NCBI GenBank assembly: GCA_043228905.1
Contig: JBHGNT010000008.1
Span: forward strand, 12,400,001 to 12,464,000
Reading direction: 5' to 3'
DNA from: Azolla caroliniana
Taxonomy: Eukaryota > Polypodiophyta
DNA length: 64,000 nt
Position 1 is the first letter of the stretch, and every line of letters begins with the position of its first letter. Below are positions 50,234-61,055 of the stretch, piece after piece. Under the pieces are notes generated by a model that worked only from the letters and a program-made list of their open reading frames with translations, was not told where the DNA came from and ran no database searches. Both the position numbers and the translations under genes were made by a program.

Positions 50234-53074
50234 TCATATGGAAAAATCAAAATCTTGCATAAGGTCAGCCCAACGGCCTTTACGACCAACAAGATCGGGC
50301 TGGTCACAAAAATACTTTAATGATTGATGGTCTGTTGTAACCACAAATTTATTTCCATAGAGATAGTGCCTCCATGTTTTAAGTGCGTGTATCACCGCAA
50401 ACAACTCTTTCTCTTGAACCGAATACTGAGATTGAGCAGCATCAAGCTTCTTACTTTCAAAAGCAATAGGGTGACCACCTTGATAAAGAACGGCACCAAT
50501 AGCATAATCACTAGCATCGGTTTCAATTGAGAAAGGCTTAGAAGGGTCTGGTAATAGAAGAGTGGGAGCCTGACACACATGCTCCTTGAGTGTCTCAAAT
50601 GATTTGTCAAGTTGTTCATTCCATGAAATTGGTTTGACAGACTTACGTGGATGACCTTTTAAAAGGTCAGTTAATGGCGTAGTCAATTTGGAATAGTTAC
50701 GAATTGATTTTCGTAAAAATCCAACAAACCCTAAGAATGATCTAAGTTCACGAATATTACGAGGAATGGGCCAAAGTTTAACCTTTTCAATACGAGAAGG
50801 TTCAATTTCAACGCCATTTTCTGTAATTAAATGACCTAGGTACACAATAGATTTTTGGAAGAAGTCACATTTTGAATGTTTTGCATAGAAAGAGTTGTCA
50901 CGCAACTTTCGCAAAACAAATCGAACATGTTGAACATGATCTTGCAAGGTACGGCTATATATCAAAATATCATCCAAGAAGACGACAACAAAATCACCGA
51001 GTTGATCTCGGAAAACATCATTCATCGCTTGTTGGAATGTGGCTGGAGCATTAGTCAACCCAAACGGCATGACTAAAAACTCATAATGGCCATAGCGCGT
51101 ACGAAAAGCGGTTTTAGGAATCTCATCCTCGGCGATGCGAATCTGATGATAACCAGTTCGTAAGTCAATTTTCGTAAAATATCGAGCCCCGTGCAAACGA
51201 TCAATCAAATCATCGGCACGAGGTAATGGATATGCATTCTTAATTGTCATTTTATTCAAACGACGATAATTGATACACATTCGCCACGAACCTTCCTTCT
51301 TCTTGACTAATAGAACTGGCGCACCCCAAGGTGATTTACTATACCTAATGTGGCCCATACTCAAGTATTCCTTAAGTTGTTTAGCGATCTCATCCTCTTC
51401 TAATCGACTAAGTCGGTAAGGTGGAATGCTCACAGGAGCAGCCCCAAGGATGAGTTCAATTTGATGGTCCACATTACGTTTAGGTGGTAAAGTAAGCGGT
51501 AATTTAGTAGCAAACACATCTTGAAAATCCTCTAAAATAGAGTCGAGTAATCGTTGCTCAAAATGTGGTAATTGTGTGGCGTCAATATTAAAATAATAAA
51601 ATTGAACCGCAGGATCAATTACACACAAATAAATTAATGAACTAGAATACTCACTTAAAGATTTAGAAGACACAAGTGAATGAGAAGGAAGTTTGGAACA
51701 TTGAATAAAATGTTTACAATTATTAAGTTGAAATGTGATTGAGTGATTAACCCAATCAATGGACAAAGAAGGGTTTTTATTAAAAAACCAAGGATATCCT
51801 AAAATGACATCTGCGGATTGTAATTTCATAACATGAAAGTCAAGCTTCTCCAAATAAGTATCTATTTGAATTGGCAGTTGACAAACAATGCCACTGATGT
51901 ATTGAACGTTTCCATTTGCCATGTGAACTTGATAGATATGATCACTTGCGTTTATGTGGAGCTCCATTTGCTGCACAAAGTGATCATTAAGAAAATTGTG
52001 AGAACTACCGGAATCAAACAAGAAATGTGCTTGTGTTCCATTGATATATCCGACTGCTCGGAGTAAATCATTAGGTCCAAGTAAATGTGAAGGAAAAGTG
52101 CATTCACATAAACTTAAGTGATTGGTATGAACTTCAACAATATCAAAAGACTCACCTGTGTGACTCGTAGATTTGTCTTGAGGAGGGGTGTTCATTGACT
52201 TCCTCTCAAGACGACGACAGGTATCCTTTGTGTGGCCCTGCTTCTTGCAATATGCACAGAAGAGGTTCGGTTTCTTTGAGTCGCGGTCAAGAGTGTCACT
52301 GGATTGCTTACGTTTCCCAATGAACTTGACATTCGGAGTTTTGGCGAACTCAGGTTTATTGTGGTCTTTCTTGGAAGTCCTATGGTATTGCAGCACAATG
52401 TTGACGGCTTCCTCGAAAGTTGTGGGGTCCTTGTCATGGACAATCCAATGATAATCCCCATTGGGAATACCATTCAAAAAACAAGCGACAAACCATTTCT
52501 CACCCGTAAGTCCCGATTTTTGGATCTGGGTCCGAGCGTGATGCACATAATCCTCGAGAGAGGTAAATGGCTTACTAGACAATGTGAGCAAGTGTTGCGC
52601 TTGTTCGGTTTGAGAAGGTGGCTGCAAGAATTGTTTCTTAAAAACATCAACGAAACCTTCCCAAGTTGTGGGTAAGTTTTTTGCGGTCCTTAGGCCACGC
52701 CACCAAGCAGCAGCTCGGCCACCTAACTCACGACCGACATAACCAATTTTTACTGCATCGGGCTTGGGATGAAGCTCAAAGTGAGACTCCCAACGACCAA
52801 GCCAAGTGCTAATGGCCTCCTCGGTTCTTTCTTTCTTATCTCCCTTGAAAGGCGTGACTACGAAGGAAGGTTCACCTTCTTTCTTGGACTCAATAGTTAA
52901 TTCTTGGAATTTCTTTTCCAATGCCATATTGGCCTGTCTCATTTCGGCCAATTGATTCAAGGTAGTAGTGAGCAATTGCTCAATAGTGATCTCAACTTGT
53001 GTGCGAGATGCGGATTGGGGTTGAGAGGTCTCATTTGGAGAGATCGTTCCAACTGCGTTCAAAACTTGTTCCAT
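50234..53074 (-). CDS. Gypsy L gag-protease-RT-RNase H (946 aa before the TGA)
   Basis: Gag is residues 1-290, with the retrotransposon-gag domain at about 85-235 (WLGRWESHFELHPKPDAVKI, WWRGLRTAKNL) and the zinc knuckle C273-C276-H281-C286. The protease active site is FDSGSSHNF (Asp354). RT is about 540-740: RMCINYRRLNKMT, KIDLRTGYHQIRI, MPFGLTNAPATFQQ, and FLDDILIYS with Asp701/702. RNase H is about 845-946: IETDASDYAIGAVL (Asp853), QEKELFAV, and TTDHQSLKYF. The Met at 53074 is the first in frame after the long leader and gives a standard gag N-terminus. All catalytic residues are intact. Together with the integrase part this is close to a full-length, recently active polyprotein. Confidence 0.92.
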   Translation of the reverse strand: MEQVLNAVGTISPNETSQPQSASRTQVEITIEQLLTTTLNQLAEMRQANMALEKKFQELTIESKKEGEPSFVVTPFKGDKKERTEEAISTWLGRWESHFELHPKPDAVKIGYVGRELGGRAAAWWRGLRTAKNLPTTWEGFVDVFKKQFLQPPSQTEQAQHLLTLSSKPFTSLEDYVHHARTQIQKSGLTGEKWFVACFLNGIPNGDYHWIVHDKDPTTFEEAVNIVLQYHRTSKKDHNKPEFAKTPNVKFIGKRKQSSDTLDRDSKKPNLFCAYCKKQGHTKDTCRRLERKSMNTPPQDKSTSHTGESFDIVEVHTNHLSLCECTFPSHLLGPNDLLRAVGYINGTQAHFLFDSGSSHNFLNDHFVQQMELHINASDHIYQVHMANGNVQYISGIVCQLPIQIDTYLEKLDFHVMKLQSADVILGYPWFFNKNPSLSIDWVNHSITFQLNNCKHFIQCSKLPSHSLVSSKSLSEYSSSLIYLCVIDPAVQFYYFNIDATQLPHFEQRLLDSILEDFQDVFATKLPLTLPPKRNVDHQIELILGAAPVSIPPYRLSRLEEDEIAKQLKEYLSMGHIRYSKSPWGAPVLLVKKKEGSWRMCINYRRLNKMTIKNAYPLPRADDLIDRLHGARYFTKIDLRTGYHQIRIAEDEIPKTAFRTRYGHYEFLVMPFGLTNAPATFQQAMNDVFRDQLGDFVVVFLDDILIYSRTLQDHVQHVRFVLRKLRDNSFYAKHSKCDFFQKSIVYLGHLITENGVEIEPSRIEKVKLWPIPRNIRELRSFLGFVGFLRKSIRNYSKLTTPLTDLLKGHPRKSVKPISWNEQLDKSFETLKEHVCQAPTLLLPDPSKPFSIETDASDYAIGAVLYQGGHPIAFESKKLDAAQSQYSVQEKELFAVIHALKTWRHYLYGNKFVVTTDHQSLKYFCDQPDLVGRKGRWADLMQDFDFSI

Positions 53075-54059
53075 GATGCACGCTGTGGGTATGCAATAAA
53101 ATAAGGAGGTTCAGAAAATACACAAGCAAAATGAATGCTTGAAATTTTGATTGAAAGAACTTTATCCAAGAAAGTATCTCATGTCTTTACCCCTCTAGAC
53201 ATATGAGATGTGATTCGAGATCCGATAACTATGGTAACACTATGGTGTTTTAAAAACCATGGGGGAAAACATAGCTAAGATGTATTTCTCGGATCTCTAT
53301 CTTGAGTAATCATGGCGGCTCCCCGAGGCTCAACCATGGTTCTTACATCAATGAAATTTCCTAGATAGCCTTATATTAATGCCAACCCATCATGTATTAT
53401 ATGGTCGAGAAAGTGTATTACGTGAAAAAACAAGTGCACTCACAAGTAATATTCTAGTCTTTCGAGCAATAAGCAAACGTGATGATAAAATGATAAAATA
53501 AGGCACTACTCATAAGAGTTAAGTAGTGACGAAAACAAGGGTAAAAAAAAGAACCCATGTGTTACCTACGAAAAAAACAATGTCACAAATAAATGGGAAG
53601 TGCAAGGTATGCACTTATACATCCCAATATGATTGTTATAACTTGCACAATTGTGACATAAGCCACAAATTGATACAAGTGATGACGGTGTTGTGCGCAA
53701 AGATGTAATACTCAAATCCATGAGTAAAACATCAATAAGGGAACTCATATGGTTTTACTCGTTTTCTAAGGCTTGATGATAAGAGTTAAACCTAGATGAC
53801 CCGTTGAAAAATAAAATCGTTCAACAAGCCACTCCATACGAAAAAAATAGTCTACACGTAAAGGTTACATCAAAAGTAAACGATGTAAATACTTTATACA
53901 CGAAAAGGAAGTGGAAAAAGGAGAGTTAATTGTGGGCGGGTAAATAATAATTACTAGAAAATCATATAAGTGAAACAATACTTATGAAATTAAAATTTAA
54001 TTAGAATAATCAACAATTAGGTGTATGGAATCAAACATGCCCTAAGATACGAAACCCTA

Positions 54060-54400
54060 GGGTAGTTGACATGCACCTCCTCAAGACCACCACATATCCC
54101 TAGAATCGGCCAAGTAATGGCTAATTAAAGAGGAAAGTGGCATAGGTAAGTGACATATACCTCGTCAAGGCCACATCATCCCTTAGAATCGGCCAATTGA
54201 TGGCTAATTAAAAAGGAAAGTGGCATATGTAAGCTACATATACCTTGTCAAGGCCACAACATCCCATAGAATCGGCCAATTGATGGCTTAATAGAGAGTA
54301 GAGTGGCATAGGTAGGCAACATACACCTCGTCAAGGCCACATCATCCCTTAGAATCGGCCAAGTGATGGCTCAATAGAGGGGAAGAGTGGTATACTCAAC
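54060..54400. repeat. Tandem array, about 83-84 bp x 4, in the Gypsy L leader
   Basis: The word CACCTCGTCAAGGCCAC (with variants) starts at 54074, 54158, 54241 and 54324, a period of 84, 83 and 83 bp. Each unit also has TAGAATCGGCCAA and TGATGGCT. Units differ at several positions. Confidence 0.85.
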
Positions 54401-54410
54401 ATCATATGCA

Positions 54411-54590
54411 AAACGGCCATGAGATAAGCGTGTGCGATTAGAGCAAACACTCTCGACCCAATGCACAAGAATAATTATTATCGTAAGAGTTCAAGAGAGG
54501 AGAGAGTGGGATATATATCGCAATATGCAAAAGGCCATGAGTTGAGCGTGTGCGATTAGTGCAAACACGCTCGGCCCGATGCATAATAAT
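54411..54590. repeat. Tandem duplication, about 118-bp period, in the Gypsy L leader
   Basis: GGCCATGAGATAAGCGTGTG (54415) recurs as GGCCATGAGTTGAGCGTGTG (54533). Both are followed by CGATTAG-GCAAACAC-CTC and GATGCA/AATGCA. Two copies. Confidence 0.8.
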
Positions 54591-54816
54591 AAGTAAAATC
54601 GTAGCGTAGTAGGAGGTAGAAAGAAAGAGAATAAAACGTAATACCAATTTGATTCGACCATAAAGAACGCATAATAGAAAAAGAGAAGAGATCAAAAAAG
54701 AAGAATACCGGGTTTAGAGTGTTGTTTTGATCCTGAGAAGAGCATGACGAGCCTTGTTAGATCCCCCTCGCTCACACGCAAAAAACATCAAAACAACAAA
54801 AAAATTGTTAGTAAAA

Positions 54817-54828
54817 GCTCTGATACCA
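54817..54828 (-). promoter_or_regulatory. Primer-binding site of Gypsy L
   Basis: The minus strand reads TGGTATCAGAGC, one base inside the 5' LTR, complementary to the 3' end of initiator-Met tRNA. Confidence 0.9.
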
Positions 54829-54829
54829 C

Positions 54830-55303
54830 TGTTAAGAGTCTATTACTAATCAATAGACCAAATCAAGTAAAAAGGAAGAAAATAGATTGGATAGAAGAAT
54901 CCGTTCCACCCGACCACCCCCGAGCTATGATCTAGACATAGCCAACCTACCACCGACGTCCCATACCGCCGGATATTAGGATGACTAATACCTTGGAAGA
55001 GATAAACACGATCGTCGAGACGAAAGCCTAGCCCGCACCACCGGTGTCTACGACAGCAGCCTTCCGACGTGATGATCCTTATGAGGGTAGCTAAGCCTCA
55101 TATTTATACCTTTTCCTAGGCCCCTTGAATAGATGTGCCTTTCTAAAAGGCTCTCTATTCATTGGTTGTCTAAATCATGATAGTGCATGCACATATCATT
55201 CATTCTATCCAATCATTAGTCCCCTTTTTAATAATAGTGAACATACCCTTCACTAATGTAAATATTAGTGACCTACCCTCACCAACGTTATGTGTACATA
55301 ACA
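54830..55303 (-). repeat. 5' LTR of Gypsy L
   Basis: 474 bp, one difference seen from 48187-48660 (GAATCC versus GAACCC near position 70). TATAAATA on the minus strand at 55100-55108. Confidence 0.95.
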
Positions 55304-55504
55304 ATATGCCAGGAAAGTTATGATTCCGCTGGACAGGCCCGTACGTTAATAGGAGCGGAACAAGGCACATTCCAACTGGGCACACTGGCCAGAGAAGTCT
55401 TACGAAAAAAGGTGAATGGGTTTCGCCTTAAACCTTATCTGGGACCTACGCCACCTAACCCATTCCCCGCCAGACAGGACAAAGCCGAAGAACCCGCGGC
55501 GTAA
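55304..55504 (+). pseudogene. Gypsy J pol C-terminus (GPY/F module)
   Basis: Resumes J after Gypsy L. PGKL.FRWTGPY is read across 55308-55345 in shifting frames. GTFQLGTLAREVLRKKVNGF and RLKPYLGPTPPNPF follow in 55268-55504, matching the end of K pol (GTLAGEVLGKWVNGFRLKPY). It ends at TAA 55502-55504. Confidence 0.8.
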
Positions 55505-55617
55505 GTGTACGGCCCTACTTGTAGCATAGTGTAAAAATAGGCTTGTATGTAACCGTTACGAAAAAAAAAGGAAAAAAAGAGAGAGAGAAGATAGCGACGC
55601 TATTAAAAAAGGACTAA

Positions 55618-58553
55618 ATGCATGCACAAACTTCTAGACCAAGAACACACGACACCACGATGGCTCACCGCCCAATGAACCCTAGGACACAAAAAGAAGG
55701 AAATAGAAGGTCTTCAGCACAATACAGAAATCCACCTCCTAACTATCAACGTTGTCATCGCTCCCCTCCCTCACCTTCTTCTCCATCCTATCACAGAGCT
55801 CAAACCCACCACAACCAACAATCTTCCCCCAATGAGCCTACTCTGACTATGCCGATATTTATCTCTACCGCCTTATGTCGATGGCTCGTGGAGAAACGCC
55901 TGGATGGGTACATCAAGGTCGCAGAGGCACCTTCCACACCCGTATGCATTGGACATCGCCAGAAAGCTCAACATCGACACGGTCACTAACTCATCCATCC
56001 GGAAAAAGTTGGACTTATCATCACTAGGGGAAAGGCATTTCGAAATCCCTCCTGCGGAGTCGTTGCCGAGATATTTCGGTCCATATTCATCCTCCGCCAA
56101 GGCATATAGAACGAAGGAGATCCCGGATCCGTTTTTCCGTGAAGTTGCCAAGTTTCTATTAGAGGTCGGATGCGTACATGTAAACGCATATGGGATGCCC
56201 AAGCAGAAGGAAGATATTATTGTTGATACCTTTGAAGGGCGTATGGTCAGTTGGGGGGTCAACACGGAGCCGGCATTAAGGGAAGGCTTGCACGCGTATC
56301 AAGGAGGCAAGAAGCTCAGGCCTATCATACAACAGTACCTGATGGTACTATTCCCACCTCGAGGCCTGCCGGCATCGCAACCCAGTAGGCCCACGCCGCC
56401 GCCTCGATCCGCGAAGCGCAGGTTAACGGAGTTAGCCACCATAGAGTGGGAGGATGAACCCCAAACCACCCAGTTGGACACACGGACAACGCAGGAAGAG
56501 CAAGCGGCACCAGATCCAAACGCCGAACCTCGACAGGAAAGCCCCAGGCTGAAATGGCGGAGGTTGGAGAGGAAAGATGGGCAAGGATTAGTTAAAGACG
56601 TACTCGCGGCACCGGAGGCAACGACTTCGCAGCTACGGAGCCCAACACCACCTTTGAAATAATCTGGGAGCCACGGCCGATCATTACGGCCCAGTCACAA
56701 CGAGGGAAAGCCGTATTGACGGCAGAAAGCGAGGTCTTGGCATATCCGGATATCTCGGACACGGCCGATGAGTTCAGCGCACTATTACAGTTCAGAACCT
56801 CTTTTGAGCTCATGGAATTCTTGGCAACGCAACAGATAAGGTCTCGCAACGAATGGCCGAGGAGCACGCAGAGTGCCAGATGATCGAGCGAGCCTTAACA
56901 CAAACGACGGAGAGCGACGATGAGGACAAGTTAGCCAGAGTCGGCAGACGGAGGAACGCCGATATACGCCGAATGGGGATGGAACTACCCCCATTAAACT
57001 CGGCCCTAGTCGAAGTTCATAGGGAACTGGCAAAGGTCAGCATGGGCACCAAGGAGATGGCCATTAAAAATAAGAATGTCTGGAAGAAGGTTAAATTGAC
57101 CGAAGCTGAACTGCAAAAAGCCAACGAACGTATCGTGGAGTTGGAAAATAACGCGACTACGGCACAACGGGCAACTCCACCACCAAACAACGCCATCGAA
57201 GCCTTGAAGGAAGAGATTGAGGCTCAGACCACCGTCGCCTCAAAAGCAAAATGGGCCGTACAACTACCGGAATCAGAAATTGACATCCTCCGCGTTGAAC
57301 TTCGCTAGTCCTCAGACAGGGAAAAGGACATCCGGGCCAACGGCCGAAAAGAAGTAAAAACCCTTGAAGAGAAACTCGCTTCGGAGACAGCACAACACAC
57401 TCGAACAGAAGAAGAAAACGCCCAATTACGAGAGGAAGCGAAAAAATCGAAGGCGGCAATCACGGGACTGCAGGCCTTATTGGAGAAAAAGAAGGCATGG
57501 TTCAACGAGCAACTGATGGGTGAACAGGAAAGATGGCATCAGCTCGAAATCCGCCTGAACAATGAAATAGGAAAGCTGGAAGAACTACATGCGAAGGAAT
57601 CCCAGCTGTGGGCGGTTATGAAGAGCACATACGAAATAGCGGCGACAGTTAGTCAGCAAGAAATTGCAAACCTCAAGAAGTCTATGGAAGAAGCACGCAA
57701 CCGTTGCCAGGCCATCACAGACAATGTGCATATCCTTCTACAAATAAATCGGGAGAGGTTTACGACGCAATTGAAAATGGCACTACACAAAGGATGGATG
57801 GAGTGGGTGGCACAAGCGGCGGAATTGCACGCGTATCGAGCGGACTGGGAGAACCGGAGAAAAGACAGATGAGGCTTCTATAAACTCAATGAGGAAAGCA
57901 TTACGGCAGTACGCGAGGACCTAGCGCAAGACTATCGTACGTTAGCAGACCAACATTCCGAAGAACTCGCGTAGCTATTAGATGATTTTGGTGAAAGTCA
58001 GGAGGATCTGTTTCACCAAATCACGCAAGCCGGTAGCACGCGAACAAACGTGGTATCCATCGCGACGCCAATTCCGGATACCGCCAAAGAAGAGGAACCT
58101 CAGGCCAGTTCACCAGAAATTACAACTACGGTGAACAGCACGGAACGGCGAGCGGAGTCCCCCACAATACCAGACAACGAAACCACGGCCCAAGAGGAAC
58201 CCAATCTACTGGAGCATACTCTATCGGCCGACCGCACGGAGAACGTTGCGTACCAAGAGGACCTGCGACCCCATTCCCTAGAGCGTACAACGACGACCGA
58301 CATCACGGAGGAAGTGACAGACGAAATGCAGCCGCGACCGACCGCAAGCCCGCCGACGGCTGAGCCAAACCGCCTAGCCCAAGAAGATCCCATAGAACCT
58401 GGACCGCCCACACAGGATGATCGCGACACCATGATAAACCCTCCCGACCAAGCAGGGGAACCACACCACGATGCACCTATGGGTCCTACGCCGTCCCCAG
58501 ACACGGACACCATAGCAGAGCCAAACATCAGGGTCATTTTGGAAGAAGATTAA
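55618..58553 (+). pseudogene. Gypsy J third ORF: coiled-coil protein of unknown function
   Basis: Homologous to the K third ORF. The likely start is ATG 55849 (MPIFISTALCRWLVEKRLDG), aligned with K 43911. A frameshift near 55930 leads to 55904-56662: HFEIPPAESLPRYFGPYSSS, AKAYRTKEIPDPFFREVAKF and DTFEGRMVSWGVNTEPALRE, which is the N-terminal domain. A Pro/Arg linker follows. After another shift near 56660 the frame runs from 56853 to 58553 with TAG 57306, TGA 57870 and TAG 57972. It covers the coiled coil (56853-57700), the conserved block GWMEWVAQAAELHAYRADWE ... LAQDYRTLADQHSEEL (57790-57970) and an acidic Pro/Thr tail ending VILEED. No membrane segment. Low sequence identity but the same domain order as K. 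Confidence 0.75.
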
Positions 58554-58562
58554 AGGGATAGG

Positions 58563-58600
58563 TCCGACGTGCCATGGCACTGTCCCACAGGCGTGCGAGG
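58563..58600 (+). promoter_or_regulatory. Conserved pre-LTR block of Gypsy J
   Basis: TCCGACGTGCCATGG, CACTGTCCCACAGG, CGTGCGAGG, ending at the LTR. Same position and core (TGTCCCACAGG.GTGC) as in K, C and the scrap at 11170. Confidence 0.65.
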
Positions 58601-59049
58601 TGTTGTCCACCGGAATAGTAACCAACGGACAAGAGCGCAGGAAAACGAAATAGTATAATATTGTAACGCATGTAACAGTTCACGTGGGAAGCGTGAATGG
58701 CTAAAAGACCTTGCGTATATAAAGGGCAGAAAACCTCTGATAGAGGGAGTGTGTAATTTTGAATGTAAAAGGCGTATCATAATAGAGTTCTATCTTCTTT
58801 GATATCTGTGTGTAGCTACGGCTAATCTACTGTGTATATGTAACACGTGAGAGCGTAGGAGTAAGTAACGGTGTGTGCGCTAGCCCACTGTCAAAGGAGC
58901 TCGGTTGTAGCCATCTCCCTTATACACTGCTAGGGTACGGGGAATATCCCACTAAGTATTACGCACAGATGCTACCATTCGTTGTCACGTAGTCACTTGG
59001 AGGTCTAGGTCGAAGGACTGACCGTAGACCGTGTTCCTAGTCGGTAACA
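58601..59049 (+). repeat. 3' LTR of Gypsy J
   Basis: 449 bp, TGTTGTCCACCGG...CTAGTCGGTAACA. TATATAAA at 58716. Confidence 0.85.
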
Positions 59050-59640
59050 ATGCTTTACTCCCTCATATGTTAAGATTTCCAGGAGATAACCCACGTATGA
59101 AATGGTGGATAATGATTATAAAAGAGTTTGAAGTAAGGTTTATTAAAGAAGAAACTACTAGGTCTAAGATGGTGGATTTGTTTACCTATAAGGAGCTTGA
59201 GCCAACAAAAAGTGTAAAAGAGGTAGATGCTCATGTCGAACCAATCAATGAGTCTAAAATAATGTTAAAAAAGTTTGAAGGGGTATTATATTTTGATGGT
59301 GCTTTTAAGAAAAAAACAAAGATTGTAGGAATTGGATATGCTTTTGTGAATAGAGAATGCAATGAGTTATGGAGTGGAAGTGACCACATTGAAGCGAATA
59401 GTCACAATGAGGCTGAGTATCTTAGCTCAATTCATGCCTTACAAGTATGCTTCGAAAAAGGAATTAGAAGTTTGATTGTGAAGGGAGATTCATTGTTGAT
59501 TATAAGACAAGTGCAAGGGGTGTGGAAGGTGCAAAAGGCTAGTCTTCTTTCCCTTCTCCAACAAGTGATGCAATTGCAACACTAGTTCATGGAGTGTCAA
59601 TTTCAACATATCCAAAGAGATAAGAATGCAAGGGTTCATG
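59050..59640 (+). pseudogene. Gypsy G second (archaeal-type) RNase H
   Basis: Resumes G pol. After RMKWWIMIIKEFEVRF (tail of the first RNase H/connection), LYFDGAFKKKTKIVGIGYAF carries the first catalytic Asp. SHNEAEYLSSIHALQVCFEK carries the Glu, VKGDSLLIIRQVQGVW the second Asp, and QRDKNARVHELASK (after TAG 59583-59585) the last acidic residue. This is the RNase H I-like domain that plant Tat elements carry in addition to the retroviral-type RNase H. The listed ATG at 59031 lies in the J LTR and is accidental. Confidence 0.8.
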
Positions 59641-60865
59641 AGCTAGCAAGCAAGATAGTAGCACAAGAAGTGGGAGTGCATGCTATAAATATGTCACCAT
59701 ACAAAGATCAAGAGAGCCTAGAAAAGGAGGAATATATTTTAAGGACAAGAAGGGCTAGAAAAGAGTTCCCATATCATAGGCGTCTTGCCGTAACACGACG
59801 TGCACAAAGATATGTAATAATACATGATGGTCTTTATTTGAAAGATGTAGATGAGGTGCTTAAACGTGTATTATGGCATGATGAGATTCAACAATGTATA
59901 GGGCCAAGCATGTATAGGGATGTGGTACATTGGTGTACATCATGTCATGAATGTCAATTATATCAACAAAGAAGATTAATACCTAAACCTCCAGGTAGGA
60001 TTGTTAGCTATAAGATATTCTCTAAGTGTGGTTTAGATATCATTGGGCCATTACCTAGTTCTAGTAGTGGCAAATTATACATTATGTCAACAGTAGAATA
60101 TGTTTCAAGTACTTCAACAAGCAAAGAAATGGCAAGGTTTGTTTTTGAACAAGTAGTATGTAGATTTGGTTTGCCCTTGGAGTTAGTTACAAATAATGGT
60201 CCTGAATTTAGAGGATATTTTGTTAAAGATTTGGTAACTCATTTGGAGATTGCACATAAAAGAGTTGTACTCCATATCACCCACAATGTAATGGATTGGT
60301 GGAGGCCTTTAATCAGACTATACAGAAGCTATTGTTCAAGCTTCTGGACTTGTATCCACGGAGTTGGGATAAAGAGTTGAACAAAGCACTATGGGCATGT
60401 AGGATGACACATAAGCTTTCCACAGGTTTTACTCCCTTCCACTTACTAGTATATGGGGGGGATGCAATGATGCCTACAAATGTGTTGTTTCCTTCTATTC
60501 AAATGATGGAGTGTTTAGGAGTGCATGATGAATTTCAAATGGATATACGAAAAGAAGCTATGCATGATTTATTTTGGAAAAGAGATGAGGCAATACATTT
60601 CTATGAAGACTTCTGTCAACGACGGGATAAAAGAAGTCAAGCACTAGCAAGGAAAAAAAACTTGATGGAGGGTATGTTGGTCTTAGTATATAATAGTTCC
60701 TTGGATAAGACTTTTCAATGAAAATTCAAGCATAGGTGGGATGGACCTTATGTAATTCACAAGAGGTTTATCAATGGTACATATGAGCTAAAGAGTATGG
60801 ATTGGTCATTAATGAGAGAAAGGATCAATGGGGTGAGATTAAAGCCATATCATTTACGCAAATAA
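59641..60865 (+). pseudogene. Gypsy G integrase
   Basis: 59589-60380 holds a damaged zinc site (WCTSCHECQLYQ keeps the Cys pair; the His pair is degraded) and the core GLDIIGPLPSSSSGKLYIMS. In VTNNGPEFRG the second catalytic Asp (TDNG in relatives) is Asn. After a frameshift near 60290 the 60296-60721 frame gives LVEAFNQTIQKL with the catalytic Glu, then RSWDKELNKALWACRMTHKL. After a TGA near 60720, HRWDGPYVIHKRF ... GVRLKPYHLRK closes the GPY/F module at about 60860. No chromodomain. Confidence 0.8.
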
Positions 60866-61055
60866 GCTCCTCAATGACAATGGCTTCTTAAAGTACAAAG
60901 AATGAAACTTTTAGTTGTACATATTTATGAATTGTTTTTAGGTATTTGTTGCTCAAGACAAGCATAAGGTATATATAGAGGATGTTGGTAGTTTACTAGT
61001 GTTTAGCGAGAAAAATCTTTGACTTTATCAAAGCTTTACTTGGAGGGGGCTAAAG
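60866..61055 (+). other. 3' untranslated region and polypurine tract of Gypsy G
   Basis: About 190 bp, ending in TTGGAGGGGGCTAAAG, a conventional polypurine tract directly against the 3' LTR. Confidence 0.7.

Larger units (their letters stand above)
53075..54816 (-). other. Long leader of Gypsy L between primer-binding site and gag
   Basis: About 1.74 kb with no supported ORF, AT-rich. It contains two tandem arrays near the primer-binding-site end. Leaders of this region normally carry packaging and dimerisation signals; nothing specific can be named. Confidence 0.7.
48187..55303 (-). mobile_element. Gypsy L: young chromodomain Ty3/Gypsy element
   Basis: 7,117 bp on the minus strand, with 474-bp LTRs (48187-48660 and 54830-55303) that I read as differing at one position, and a perfect ATATG target duplication (48182-48186, 55304-55308). 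The primer-binding site for initiator-Met tRNA (TGGTATCAGAGC) sits just inside the 54830 LTR. The polypurine tract AAGTAGGGGAGTA abuts the 48660 end. A single long gag-pol frame is interrupted only by one TGA. A C-terminal chromodomain-like segment places it among chromoviruses. The 1.7-kb leader has two tandem arrays. Confidence 0.95.
33205..59049 (+). mobile_element. Gypsy J: degenerate K-lineage element containing Gypsy K and Gypsy L
   Basis: 5' LTR remnant 33205-33382, 3' LTR 58601-59049. The flanks GCGCT and ATGCT match at three of five positions, the other two being transitions. The interior has gag, protease, RT, RNase H, integrase (split by K at 37203/47082 and by L at 48186/55304) and a third ORF (55618-58553). 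The 5' LTR is fused directly to gag near codon MAFAYPRF: the rest of the LTR, the primer-binding site and the N-terminus of gag are deleted. Stops and frameshifts are frequent, so it is much older than K and L. Confidence 0.85.

Noticed and set aside
54060-54400. CRISPR-like array (regular 83-bp spacing)
   Set aside because: The whole unit repeats, not short repeats with unique spacers, and it lies in a retrotransposon leader in a plant genome.
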